Positions 1 to 10,311 of a DNA stretch of 64,000 bases are shown here, piece by piece. The stretch lies in assembly GCA_954871525.1 (NCBI GenBank), contig OX940872.1, forward strand, positions 12,547,180-12,611,179. Direction: 5' to 3'. Position 1 is the first letter of the stretch. Every line of letters starts with the position of its first letter. The translations under genes and the position numbers were made by a program. A model generated the notes under the pieces. The model made no database searches and was not told the DNA's origin. It saw nothing but the letters and a program-made list of their open reading frames with translations. Source of the stretch: Parietaria judaica (Eukaryota > Streptophyta > Magnoliopsida > Rosales > Urticaceae).

Positions 1-120
1 CAAAAGTTAAAGCCCACTGAGAAAAGTCCAAGCCTGTCATGGTAAGTCAAGGCCCATCACCAACGCCAGAGGCCCGGGACCGAAGAACTAAGACATTGGC
101 AAGGCCCGGGGCCCAAAAGG

Positions 121-245
121 TGACGAGCCGACAAGGCGACGAGGCGACGTAGGCGACAGGGCGACGAGGCGACGAAGGCGACGAGGCGACGAAGCCGACA
201 AGGCGACGAGGTGACAAGGCGACGAGGCGCCAAGGCGACGAAGCC
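121..245. repeat. Short GC-rich tandem repeat (GACGAGGC-like units)
   Basis: Units of about 8-9 bases (GACGAGGC, GACAAGGC, GACGAAGGC) follow one another with small substitutions across roughly 125 bases. The array sits inside the retrotransposon-like block and probably arose by slippage. No coding role is apparent. Confidence 0.8.
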
Positions 246-536
246 CCTCGCCGGAGATTGGCGAGGGCATAACTTGCAATTAGCCTACACGACGAGAAGA
301 TCCGAGACTACGAAGATCCTCGGGAAATCCTCCGTATTTCCCCTAACACAACCTATAGACTCGCGGACAATCCGAAGACATCGAAGGCGAATCGAAAAGC
401 ATCGGAGGCCCTTTTTGCAGGAAAGGGGCCCCGACAATCCCTCCTAATGCAAGGAGAAATTCGCAGGGGCCTCCAGGGGTGCAATATTCAAGGAATTCTA
501 AATCCCCTGAGGTGCAATTCCAGGAAGTTGCTTTCT

Positions 537-557
537 CCCCCCCCCCCCCCCCCCCCC
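537..557. repeat. Poly(C) run of 21
   Basis: An uninterrupted run of 21 cytosines lies between a pyrimidine-rich stretch and ATTTTCACAC. Long poly(C) is rare in plant DNA and its length is prone to assembly error. Confidence 0.85.
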
Positions 558-760
558 ATTTTCACACACTCACAGCTTTCTCCAGAGCTTTTCTCTCTAG
601 CTTTATCTCTCTAAAAACTCGTCAACTCTAAGGAGGAAATGACTTGAGTTAAGGGCTGAGATCGATCTAGAAGCAGAGTCTAAGGCCTGAGAAGAAAGGT
701 TGTTTGACGGGTCAGCTAAGGCGTCCCTTGCTAGGTGGGTAAGCACGCCACCACCTGTGA

Positions 761-902
761 GGTCGACAGAGACGGAGCTTCCATTCGTCGGGACAAGGCC
801 CCTCGTCATACGAGGCCACCTACCCCGACAAGGTCGACAGAGACGGAGCTTCCCTTCGTCGGGAAAAGGCCCCTCGCCATACGAGGCCACCTACCCCGAC
901 AA
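761..902. repeat. Two-unit 71-bp tandem duplication
   Basis: The motif GGTCGAC recurs at 761, 832 and 903, giving two nearly identical 71-base units with a partial third start. The two units differ at only a few positions. The duplication is internal to the GC-rich retroelement-like block. Confidence 0.85.
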
Positions 903-1560
903 GGTCGACGAAGGAGCACACATCGTCAGGTCAAGGCTCTCGCTGTACTTTGCCAACACGAGGGACGTTCGACAGTGAGCTTGCCAGCACCAACGAGGTC
1001 GATGAAGAACACATCACGCCGGTAATACCCAGCCATCGGGCCAAGGGTCACCCCCACGCCACCAATAACGGCACTTCCGACGAGTCAAACCACATCGTCA
1101 TTCTCCCGCCGTTTATCACTAACCCCGAACTACGTGGGACCTGATTCTCTTAAGCTGAGATACGTAGGCAGTCTCGCCCAACCATAAGCGACGGGGCACG
1201 GGCCTATTCTACCCATTTTTGCAGGTCCTCCCTCGCCATAGGAGCTCGCCAAGGAAGGAAAAGCACGAAGAATCATCATGACTAGCTCGGAGCTTCATCA
1301 AGACCGTAGTTCACCCTGACGAGGACATCGCCAAGACAAGGACTCCGTCCAGACGAGGAGCTTCGCCCTGAACCGGACTTTGCCACCACCAAGGAAGTTC
1401 GCCGAGGATCGTCAACGACAGCCCGGAGACTCGCCCAAGACGACGGAATCGCCTCCAGCTTTGACGATCGCCAGTCAACCCGCGTTGACTCAACATTCAA
1501 TCATCCTTGTGTTCAGCGGGTCAATCTCGGGACCCGAACCTTGGATCCGACTCTAAGTTA

Positions 1561-4261
1561 AAGCCATTTTTACGCATTAACAATATATTTCATGGGTTTA
1601 AAAATGTTATACGTGGCGCAGTTCTGGAAAATAAATATGACAGAATACACAAAATAAGAGTTTACAACTTTCGCCACAAAAAAAATGAAACTTAATATTA
1701 ACATCTTAAATTTTTTGATACTTATGTCGCCATTTTTTCTAAGAAAAATAATGTTGCATTTTAAAATTAGAAGCAGAAATGCTTGTTACTCACTACCCAC
1801 TAAACTAGACTTGAGAGGCATAAATTTAATTTAGTAGCAACCATTGACTATATTTTTTTGTGTAACAAAATTTCAAACAAAGAATTTTAAGTTTTTGTAT
1901 TTGTTTCCATTTTTTTTTATATTGTGCAGAAAGTAAAAAAAAAACAAGTCCACGAACCTTAAACTCTTAAAGGATTGGTTTTACTTGTTATGAGTCATGA
2001 CTTATGAATTATGGTTATTATTCAATTTGAAATACTTGAGTAAATATTTTTTTTACTTTTGAGGGTGAATACTCGTAGAAATAAAATAGTCATAAAATAA
2101 TAATCATTTTTAATTTTTATTAATAAAAATATTAGCGGTCAAACCCCATTGATATTCTTCTACATATTGCAGTTAAAAAATATATATATTTAGAATTTGA
2201 CGATGAAATCTCACTCTTATAAATTTGTTGTAAAGAAATAATATTTTTCGTTATGTGTCGCACAATATAGTGTAAGACATTATATTGGCATGACTTTTAA
2301 TTATGTTCAATCAAAATGTCACATTAATAAAGTAATTTCCTTTATGGTAAGCAATCCCGACATTTCCAAGCCGATTGCGAATTATTCTATCGATAGGATA
2401 TAGAAATATGCTTTAAAGTTTAAAGCATAAGATCAAATGGGTCCAAAACCAAAAGCCAATCTAAATCAATTGAAAACAAAATCAATAAACAAATGAAAAA
2501 GCAAAACAAAGTACTAAAGGCATCTTAAAATATGATATCTCGTGAATTAAATACGATTTGAAAATGGATAAGAATTAGGACCGAAGCAACTCAAAAGCAA
2601 CCAACTGTCTCGAATGTTGTTGGGGTTGAGTCACGTGACTTGTTGGATTAAGGCATACAAGGCACGTGGACTTCGCAAAATTTAATTTGTGGTCCGAGAA
2701 GTTCGATTTTATAAAGAAATAATATTTCATTTTCTTTTATCTCGACCATTTCGATATCGACAGTGTGGTGATGTTATCCGGATCACTAGTGTATCTATTA
2801 CTATAATGAAAGCTCGCCGGTGACGAAGAATCAAATCATAAAAGATAATCAAATTATCGATGTCAAGTAGGAATCCGAGTATTCATATGCTCGAAAAATT
2901 CATTTGATCAATTTTGAGTTTTCTACAAATGATCACTAAATTTGAATTCCAAAACATCAATTTCTTGAGACTTAGATTAATATACACGTATATGAGGATT
3001 TGAATATATAGATACGAAATCCATAATTAGTTTTAATAGTATTCGGATTAGAGAATCTGACTTTACACTTATTTCATTTCGCGATAATTAATATTGATAA
3101 AGGCCAAAGAAAATCGTATTCAAATTTTTCGTTACACTCGAATATATAAAGCATGTACATATATATATATATATATAATTTTAAAATGACGTTGTGTTGG
3201 TTTTGCTTGTCGTAAGAGGCACTAAACACTCCATGTGCGCCATAGCCACATCTCAAAGTTCTCTGAGCTGCTTTGGGTAGAAAGAATCTGTCTTTCCCAA
3301 AGAGAAGAGAAGAAGAGAATTCCAATCATGGAGCTTCTTCTGGCACTACATGTGCATCAATGGCTTCGCCCCACTTCTCAATTATTGTATCCACTCCTTC
3401 TCCCAAAACTAATTATTCTATTTCTCTATTTTATTTATCTTTTCAAATCCTTGCTAATATGTAGAAAAAAGGGTATTATTTTTACTTATTTTCCTCTTAT
3501 AAAATTATTCACATAGCGTGTTTCATCCACCTAAGAATTACCTTCCAAATATTAAGAGTAACGTTTAATTAAGTTAACGTGACGAAACAAGTGAAATATG
3601 AAACTATATATGTATATCTATTAATTTTTAGATATTTTTGCCGCCAATATCTGTATAGAGATACTTTGAGAATTGTTATTGAATTATGTCAATTTTGTTG
3701 AGTCTATTGTAAGAGTATTATTTTGTCCATACAAGGTCTAGATTTGCAGCTAAAAAAGGTTGTTATTCTCTATTTATACCATGACTAATTATGTAGTGCA
3801 ACGATCCTTGTATATATATATTTTGTATCGCTTTTCATAGTAAAATATACGAGAATAAATATTTTTTTTCCCAATAGATAGATAGCTACAATTCAATCCA
3901 CTTTATACAAAGAGACTACATGACATGTAGAGGAAGATAGAGACGTTAATCTATAATTCATTAACAACAATCTAAAATAAGAGAATTTGTTCAAATACAC
4001 AACTAATATATTAAGATCGAATAAATACGTATCGAGAAATAGGGACGGGGCCTGGTTACATATATCCGAAGAGCTAAGGGAAAGACCGTGTAAAAAAATA
4101 AAAAGATACAAATAAAATTTGACTTTTTTTTCAAAAGTTTCGTTAAGACTATGTATTATAAACCATTTTTAATCTACATAAATATGTCCATCCTTGTTAC
4201 AAATTAGATGAAACCAATATTTTGTTTCAGTTCTTTCTCCACAAATATTCACAAATTTTTA
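1561..4261. other. AT-rich spacer, no gene recognised
   Basis: I see no gene family here. There is a short (AT)n run near 3158-3176. A frame at about 3235-3516 encodes a hydrophobic stretch that could be read as a membrane anchor, but it has no support as an exon. A far-upstream promoter or 5'UTR of the START gene could lie here. Confidence 0.5.
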
Positions 4262-4920
4262 ATTTTTTTTTACCTTTAATATTACTTACTCAAACGGTCA
4301 GACCCTTGGAATTTGTATCTAGATAAGACCCGGTCCTGATTACAGGCAAGCAAGGCCAGCATCTGAGCCCCCAAATGAAAGGGTCTCAATTTTTTTTAAT
4401 ATTATAATATTTAATTAAATACAAAAATTAATTTTTAAATTCTTTATTGACTCCAAAAAAAAAATTATTTTTCTTAATACTTTGACAAATATGACAAACT
4501 CATGACCGGCTGTGATCTAATCTCTCCCCGTCAGCTATCTTAGAATCACCCATCTTTTGAAAAAAATAACCTAACAAAATAAACTCAATAACCCAACTTA
4601 TATTCATTTTTTTTTACCTTTAACGTAACTTACTCAGACCCTTGGAATTGTATCTAGATAAGAACCGGTCCTGATTATAGGCACGCAAGGCCAGCACCTG
4701 AGCCCCCAAACAAAAGGGTCCCAATTTTTTTAATAATATTATATTTAATTAAATACAAAAATTAATTTTTACATACTTTATTGACTCCAAAAAATTTATT
4801 TTTCCAAATATACTAACGAAATACGACAAACTCAAGACCGGCTGAGATCTAATCTCTCCCCGCCAGCTATCTTAGAATCACCCATCTTTTGAAGAAGAAA
4901 ACTCAATAACCCCAACTTAT
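4262..4920. repeat. Imperfect ~344-bp tandem duplication (hAT-end-like repeat)
   Basis: Two copies start at about 4262 and 4606. Both run through a TTTACCTTTAA start, a CCGGTCCTGATTA motif, GCAAGGCCAGCA, GAGCCCCCAAA, an AT-rich core, GATCTAATCTCTCCCC and CACCCATCTTTTGAA. A related stretch appears in the opposite orientation near 50090-50245. The GGCC/GAGCCCCC composition resembles hAT-type element ends, but I found no clean target-site duplication, so the element type is inference. Confidence 0.7.
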
Positions 4921-5042
4921 ATAGATTAATTTATCTCATATACACACGTACATAGACATATATAAATATCAAACATAGACATATATATATATACACATCC
5001 AACTTTTTCTCACCATCTCCTTAGCGTATGTAAATGAATAAC

Positions 5043-8000
5043 ATGAGGACTAGCAGCATAGCCCATTGCAGCCGATCATGGTGAGTCAAACAACACAAGA
5101 AAATCATTTCCCATTTATGGGGTTTTCACCAAACTCATCACTGTTTTGCGAAGGTCCATAAGCGAGGATTCGCTGAGGCGGTACGTGCGGTTCGCGAGCG
5201 AGGGCTGCATTCAGGAGCTGCTCTCCGCCTCGGTCTCCAGCCGCCTGGCCGACGGTGCTGGGGACGGCTGGAAAGTGCTGGCAAGCCTCGGCAACGGCAT
5301 CGAGATCTCCAAGTGCCGCTCGGGCTCGCTCCACACCTTCCGCAGCCGCTGGCTCGTCGAGTCGCTCTCGCCCAGCCAGTTCATCACCGTCGCTAACGCC
5401 ATTGATGCTGCTAAGGTCAGAAATCCAACATTATTTTTCTCTTCTTCTTCCAAAGAATTTATATTTATTATTTATTTTAAGGAGCTCTCTTGTATTAATT
5501 TATTATAATTTTATTTTATGTTAATGTATTTTTTTGCTTTATTCTCTGGTAGAGTTTTCATATAATTCATGTGTCGATTTTTCCTTATTTTTGTTACCGT
5601 TTCGCTTATATCAGTTGAGACCGAGTGAAGAGTAATCTCGTAAATTTTGACTAATTCTAGCTCAGTATATGTTGTAACTAAGTTTTGGGCCGTCAAATTT
5701 AGATATAGCTGTCCGAAAATAATAAGAGTTCTTACATTAACAAAAGAAATAAAAACGGAATTGAAAATCCCGGAACGAGAATCATAATTTCCGAAAAAGT
5801 TACTGAAATTAGATTCTAGATTTTTTTTTTCATAACCGGAATTTCGTTCCAAATTTAGGGTTCGTAATCCCGAACACAGAATAATTTGAATCGCATGATG
5901 CAGCAATGGGACTCTGATTTGGTTGAAGCGAAATACATAAAGGATCTGGGCGACAACCTCAGCATAATCCGCCTCCGTTTCGGTGACAACGCCAAGCCAC
6001 TCTTCCGCAACAGAGAGTTCATTGTCTACGAGCGCCGCGAGACCATGGAAGATGGCACTCTCGTAATTCACCTTCTTTTTCCCATTTATTATTACTAGTT
6101 AATTTAGGAGTGAAAGCGGGTTCAAAACCCGATTTCTTTCCCGAACCCGAAATAGGGATTCAGATTTCAGAAAATCAAAGCCCGTATCCGAATTTTAGTA
6201 ATTTAGGTACTGATAATTAAAACCCTACCATCTATTTTTCAACTTACCTTAAAACAGGCGTATAAATAAAAATGACAAAAATAGATAACATAGACAGCTC
6301 ATAATTCCATCATGTATATAATAATATGAAGCATGCATGATTAATTTTCTCTTAATTAAAATAAAAAATGCAAAAGTAAAGTAGAACGGGGATTGAACCC
6401 GACGTCAATCGAACACGCAACCTTCTGATCTGGAGTCAGACGCGCTACCATTGCGCCACGGATCCACTATTTTTGGTCTCAGCTATTCTAGTATATAAAT
6501 AAAAGTCCAAAAGCGCACTGTCAATAAAAGACCATGTATATGTTATTCAAAATGTGAATAAATAAATAAAGTATTATCGATAAAAGAAAATTTACAATTA
6601 ACTTGTTACTATTTACCATTTCGACTTTCATTTCTGCCAACAATTTATCCAAATTGTGTCGTCATAGTGTTTTTTCTTTTTCTTTTTTCCACTATTATTT
6701 TCAGCATGAGTAAGTTTTAGTAATACGGTGACTACAAGTTTTGAACAATTATAACTTCTGTTATGTTTTAAATTAAAAGAATTCAAAATTTTAGAGTTTG
6801 AATTTTGAATTTCAAATTTAGATTATCATAGCAAACATGACCACATTTATGGAAAATAATTATTTTTAATTTTACAGGACTGAATTTACCACTTAAGTTA
6901 TGAAGCAAAGATTCAAGAGTCGACTAAATATATGTATTTGTATTACAAAATATATTTGTAGCGTAAAAATAACTGACAGTACAGATAAATATTACATATT
7001 CATGTAATTTGTGTGTCTCTGAGATCGAACTTAAGACTTACAATGAAGTTACTATTAAGCCGAACGAACTTGGTTATACAAATACTGTTGTATAGGGTAG
7101 AGATGTATATTTGATTGAGACGGGGAATGGGGCATGCGCAGGTGGTGGCAGTGGCATCAGTACCGAAGGAGATAGCAGCAGGATTGCAGCCAAAGCAAAG
7201 CAGCAAGGCCATCAGGGGGCTGCTTCTGCAGTCTGGCTGGGTGGTGGAGCATCTTCATCCTCATGACCACTCCTGCATGCTCACCTATGTTGTCCAGGTA
7301 TTACATACCAAATGCAACAATTATGTTTTATGTCTTCTTCCGCCGATTTCCGTTACTCTTTACTTTTCTGTTTTTCATTGTCGCGGGTTTGCACACAAAA
7401 CAAAAAAGTCCGTTTGTCTCTTTTTTTTTTTACGGCTTTAAACTGTTATTGTGGAGAAAGTTACGGAAAATTTGACTAATAATCTTAAGTGAGTTAGGGA
7501 AAACAATGATTGCCGTATCTCGGGCTGCAACACCATCATTAATAGTAATTAAAAAGACAGAGGTAACCGCTCCCAATTTTGGGGCGGTCACTGTTTAACA
7601 CCGGAACCAAAAAATCCGATAACACTGTTTCACACCTTCAAACTTACCTGCAGTCCCCATATTGAGGTGTATAGTGTTTCATTATTGTTGGTATTTTCCT
7701 TGTTATTTTACACCATCAATTTATCATAAGATTGTTACGAATCAAAATTGTTCGAGTTAAAATTCTACCTAATCTTGAACTTTAGGTCTCTTGAATAGAC
7801 TGTTAGAAATCTTACAGACCTAGAACTTAAACCGAACACCAAAAAAACCAACCGAGAACGCACCAAATACGCAATCACGATGCTCTAAGAACGTACCAAA
7901 AATCACTATGATCGAGACTAGACCCAATCAAATACTCAATACACACATTTTTTTTTTAATTCAGTTAAGTAGTTCAAATGACATAATTAAATAACAAAAC

Positions 8001-8186
8001 CAAACTAACTAAGGCAATAATATGATTCTTACGATCTAATGTTTATTTTTTTATTGTATGAATCAGCTAGATCCTGCAGGTTGGCTTCCCAAGTGCTTTG
8101 TCAATCGGCTCAATAACAAGCTTGTTATGATAATTGAGAAATTAAAGAAATTAGCTCAAGATTCTCCGGTTAATAAGGACAAGTGA
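5043..8186 (+). CDS. START-domain lipid-binding protein, five exons
   Basis: Proposed exons are 5043-5080, 5154-5415, 5904-6062, 7142-7297 and 8067-8186, giving about 244 residues ending at TGA 8184. Exons 2-5 are well supported: each junction is GT-AG, phases match, and the joined protein reads without stops. Visible segments include SISEDSLRRYVRF, DGWKVLA, FRSRW, QWDSDLVEA, IIRLRFGD, FIVYERRETMEDG, LLQSGWVVE and LDPAGWLPK, with a C-terminal lysine-rich helix. This pattern (W-D in the middle, R-E-F-V-Y core, SGW and DPAGWLP near the end) is typical of START/StAR-related lipid-transfer folds of the single-domain plant type. The likely role is binding or moving a lipid in the cytosol or at a membrane; the ligand is unknown. 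The first exon is inferred: ATG 5043, a strong GTGAGT donor at 5081, a 73-nt intron, and phase 2 joining that makes a Trp codon. A missing upstream exon is the alternative. Confidence 0.8.
6394..6465 (-). tRNA. trnW-CCA: tRNA-Trp (CCA), with an altered T-stem base
   Basis: On the minus strand the sequence begins GGATCCGTGGCGCAATGG, has a D-arm with AGCGC, an anticodon loop around CTCCAGA with CCA at 34-36, and ends CGGGTTCA. The 72-nt length and the acceptor pairing (GGATCCG with CGGGTTC, including G-T pairs) fit plant nuclear tRNA-Trp. The T arm reads GCGTG-TTCGATT-GACGT, so position 61, nearly always C and paired with G53, is G. That breaks a conserved pair and may make this a weak or dead copy. 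It lies antisense inside the third intron of the START gene (6063-7141). Confidence 0.85.
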
Positions 8187-8873
8187 ATTCACTTTTTTTT
8201 TTCTTCTGTAAAAAGAGTACTATTACATAAGTTTCCCATAGAAAGAATTCCACTATAAGAGCACATTTTGTGTGTGCCTATCTATGAGGTAAATTCTGCG
8301 CGTTCAATATTCCAGTGCATAGTTTCTAAAGAGTAATCGCGGAAGCAAGAGTTTTAACATATGTCGGAGATCCAAATACAATCTCCGACTAAATCACTTT
8401 TTAAAATGATTATATTCATCTCCTCTTTTGTTTACGTTGTCTTGGGGAATAGTTCATATTTATATGTACTTAAATATGTTTGTAAGAATGAGTGGAAATC
8501 GCCTTATTCACAACATTTACATGAGCGAGCTATCAAGAGACTTTACAAGTTTGTTGAAGAGCTTAAGACTACATACTTTTAGTGTGTTAGGAGGAGAACT
8601 ATATGAAAGTAAATATATGTTTTTTCTTTAAATGAAAAACTATATGAAAGAAAATATATTTTGAAGCTTAATATTTATTTATATAATGGAAATATATTAT
8701 CATCTTAGACAGTATTTGTCGGTAACCCAATGCCATCAATAAATCCGTAAAGTTGTTAGAAAAAATTGTCAGGAAACTCATTACTTATTAAATACCCGTC
8801 AATAACTCAATGTCGAGAAGCTCATTACTTATAAAATATCCGTCGACAACTCAATGCCCATTGCTAATCCTTA
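8187..8873. other. 3' flank of START gene; AT-rich spacer
   Basis: This stretch probably holds the START gene's 3'UTR. Nothing else is recognised except a short imperfect repeat near 8765-8860, where ACTCATTACTTAT(T/A)AAATA and CAACTCAATG recur about 54 bases apart. TTA at 8871-8873 is the left target site of the next element. Confidence 0.5.
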
Positions 8874-9594
8874 GACCAGCTCCAATGGAGCTTTATATTT
8901 TAACTAAAATAGCGTGAGAGCTCCAATGGAGCTGTAAACTCCACTCAATGATAGAGTGGAGTTGGTTTTATGAACAGTGCCGCACTATATGTAGCGCGGT
9001 ACTGTTCATCACACTAAATTTTTTATTTTTTATTTTTTTTAGTCCTTTAAAACTCTTAAATTTATATAAATATAAAAAATTTATTAAACTTTTTAATATT
9101 TACCTCAATATTATTTGTATGAATAATCATTTGTCTCAAAAATTATTTTAGTAGGCAAAAGTATTTAACTTATAAAAATATATTATTTTAATATAATTTA
9201 AAAGACAACAATGACATTTGTGTTTATATTGAGTAATTATTTGTCTCAAAAATTACTTTTGGTAGGCAAAAGTATTTAACTTATAAAAATATGATATTCT
9301 ATATGATTTAAAAGACAACAATGACATTTGTGTGTGTCGTAATTTTATTTTATTTTATTTGTGTTTTAACTCTTATTTTGATAAATGTGAGTGATTTTAA
9401 ATAATTTAAATAAGTGATCTAATTAGAAATCAACAAATAAATATAGGGGTATGAGTGTAAATAGAATATAAAGAGAATGATAAATTGAGTGCAAAGTAGA
9501 GTGAGAAATAGAGTTCGGTTGGAGATGATTCACTGCTTATTGCGAATAGAGTAAGAAATAGAGTGAAAAATAGTGTGATCGGTTGGAGATGGCC
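8874..9594. mobile_element. PIF/Harbinger-type MITE (721 bp) with TTA target site
   Basis: The left end reads GACCAGCTCCAATGGAGC and the right end, on the minus strand, reads GGCCATCTCCAACCGATC, an imperfect terminal inverted repeat. TTA flanks both sides (8871-8873 and 9595-9597), matching the 3-bp TTA/TAA target preference of PIF/Harbinger elements. There is no transposase frame, and the interior is AT-rich with a 110-bp tandem duplication. It sits between the START and PPR genes. Confidence 0.75.
9121..9335. repeat. 110-bp tandem duplication inside the MITE
   Basis: TTGTCTCAAAAATTA occurs at 9131 and 9241, followed in both copies by GTAGGCAAAAGTATTTAAC and then AAAGACAACAATGACATTTG. The period is 110 bases. 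Confidence 0.85.
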
Positions 9595-9597
9595 TTA

Positions 9598-10311
9598 GGT
9601 GGTGGAAACTCTAAGCAAATATCAAAGCGAATTCTTAGAAATGAAGAGAAATTTTATTTTGTATACCATTATTTTTTATTTTTAGCAAAATTATACCCTT
9701 AAGTTTTAAAAACAACTAAAGTATACCCTTAGTGTATGATTTAACAGTCCTACGCTCTAATTTCTTTTTTATTGTTTTGAATTATAAAAATACCACAAAA
9801 ATAAAATCATAAATATCGTCTTGTTCTTTTTTCATCAATATCGTCTTCTTTTGTATGCCGCTAAATTTTATATACTTAACGTCAATATGCAATTTTGAGT
9901 TTTTTGAAAAATAGATTTATTAAGATATATATATATATATAAATTAAAATAGACTTTCATGATATACATGAGCTGTTTTTGAAATTTAAAGGTATATCTT
10001 TACTAAAATTAAAACTTAATTTATTTAAAGAAGTAAATTTCCCGAAAATAAATTATTGTCTCAAAATTCTCTTTACATATTCTTTTACATGTATAATTTT
10101 TTAATTAAAACTTTCCAACTGTAAGAATAAAAATATTTAAATTAAAGATTAAAATTGTCTAGATTAAAGAATCGAGAAATTTGAAGATCAAAAGTGTTTG
10201 ACTTAAAAATTAAAAATTATAAAACATAATTTTAAAATTTATTTAAACCCGAAATAATTTCGTTTAAAGTTGTGTTTTGGTAGGAAGGTGCTATTATTTT
10301 CTGTCTCGACA
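9598..10311. other. AT-rich 5' flank of the PPR gene
   Basis: Very AT-rich spacer with no gene recognised. The promoter of the PPR gene is expected here but no clear TATA box stands out. Confidence 0.4.

Larger units (their letters stand above)
1..1560 (+). mobile_element. GC-rich LTR-retrotransposon remnant (TAT/Gypsy-like)
   Basis: This GC-rich block contrasts sharply with the AT-rich DNA that follows it. It has short GC-rich repeats at 121-245, a 21-base poly(C) run, a 71-bp tandem duplication, and near 1155 a short stretch (GAGATACGTAGGCAG) of the kind I associate with the U5 side of plant TAT-type Gypsy LTRs. No reading frame encodes a recognisable retroelement protein. The left edge lies outside the window, and the right edge is placed where base composition changes near 1560. 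The Gypsy/TAT assignment is inference from composition and that motif. It could instead be a composite of unrelated GC-rich repeats. Confidence 0.45.

Noticed and set aside
3235..3516. Hydrophobic frame that could be a membrane-anchor exon of the START gene
   Set aside because: It is AT-rich, starts without context, and no phase-consistent splice to 5154 could be justified.
7115..7475. Longer open frames around START exon 4
   Set aside because: They read through introns; the spliced exon 7142-7297 explains the conserved part.
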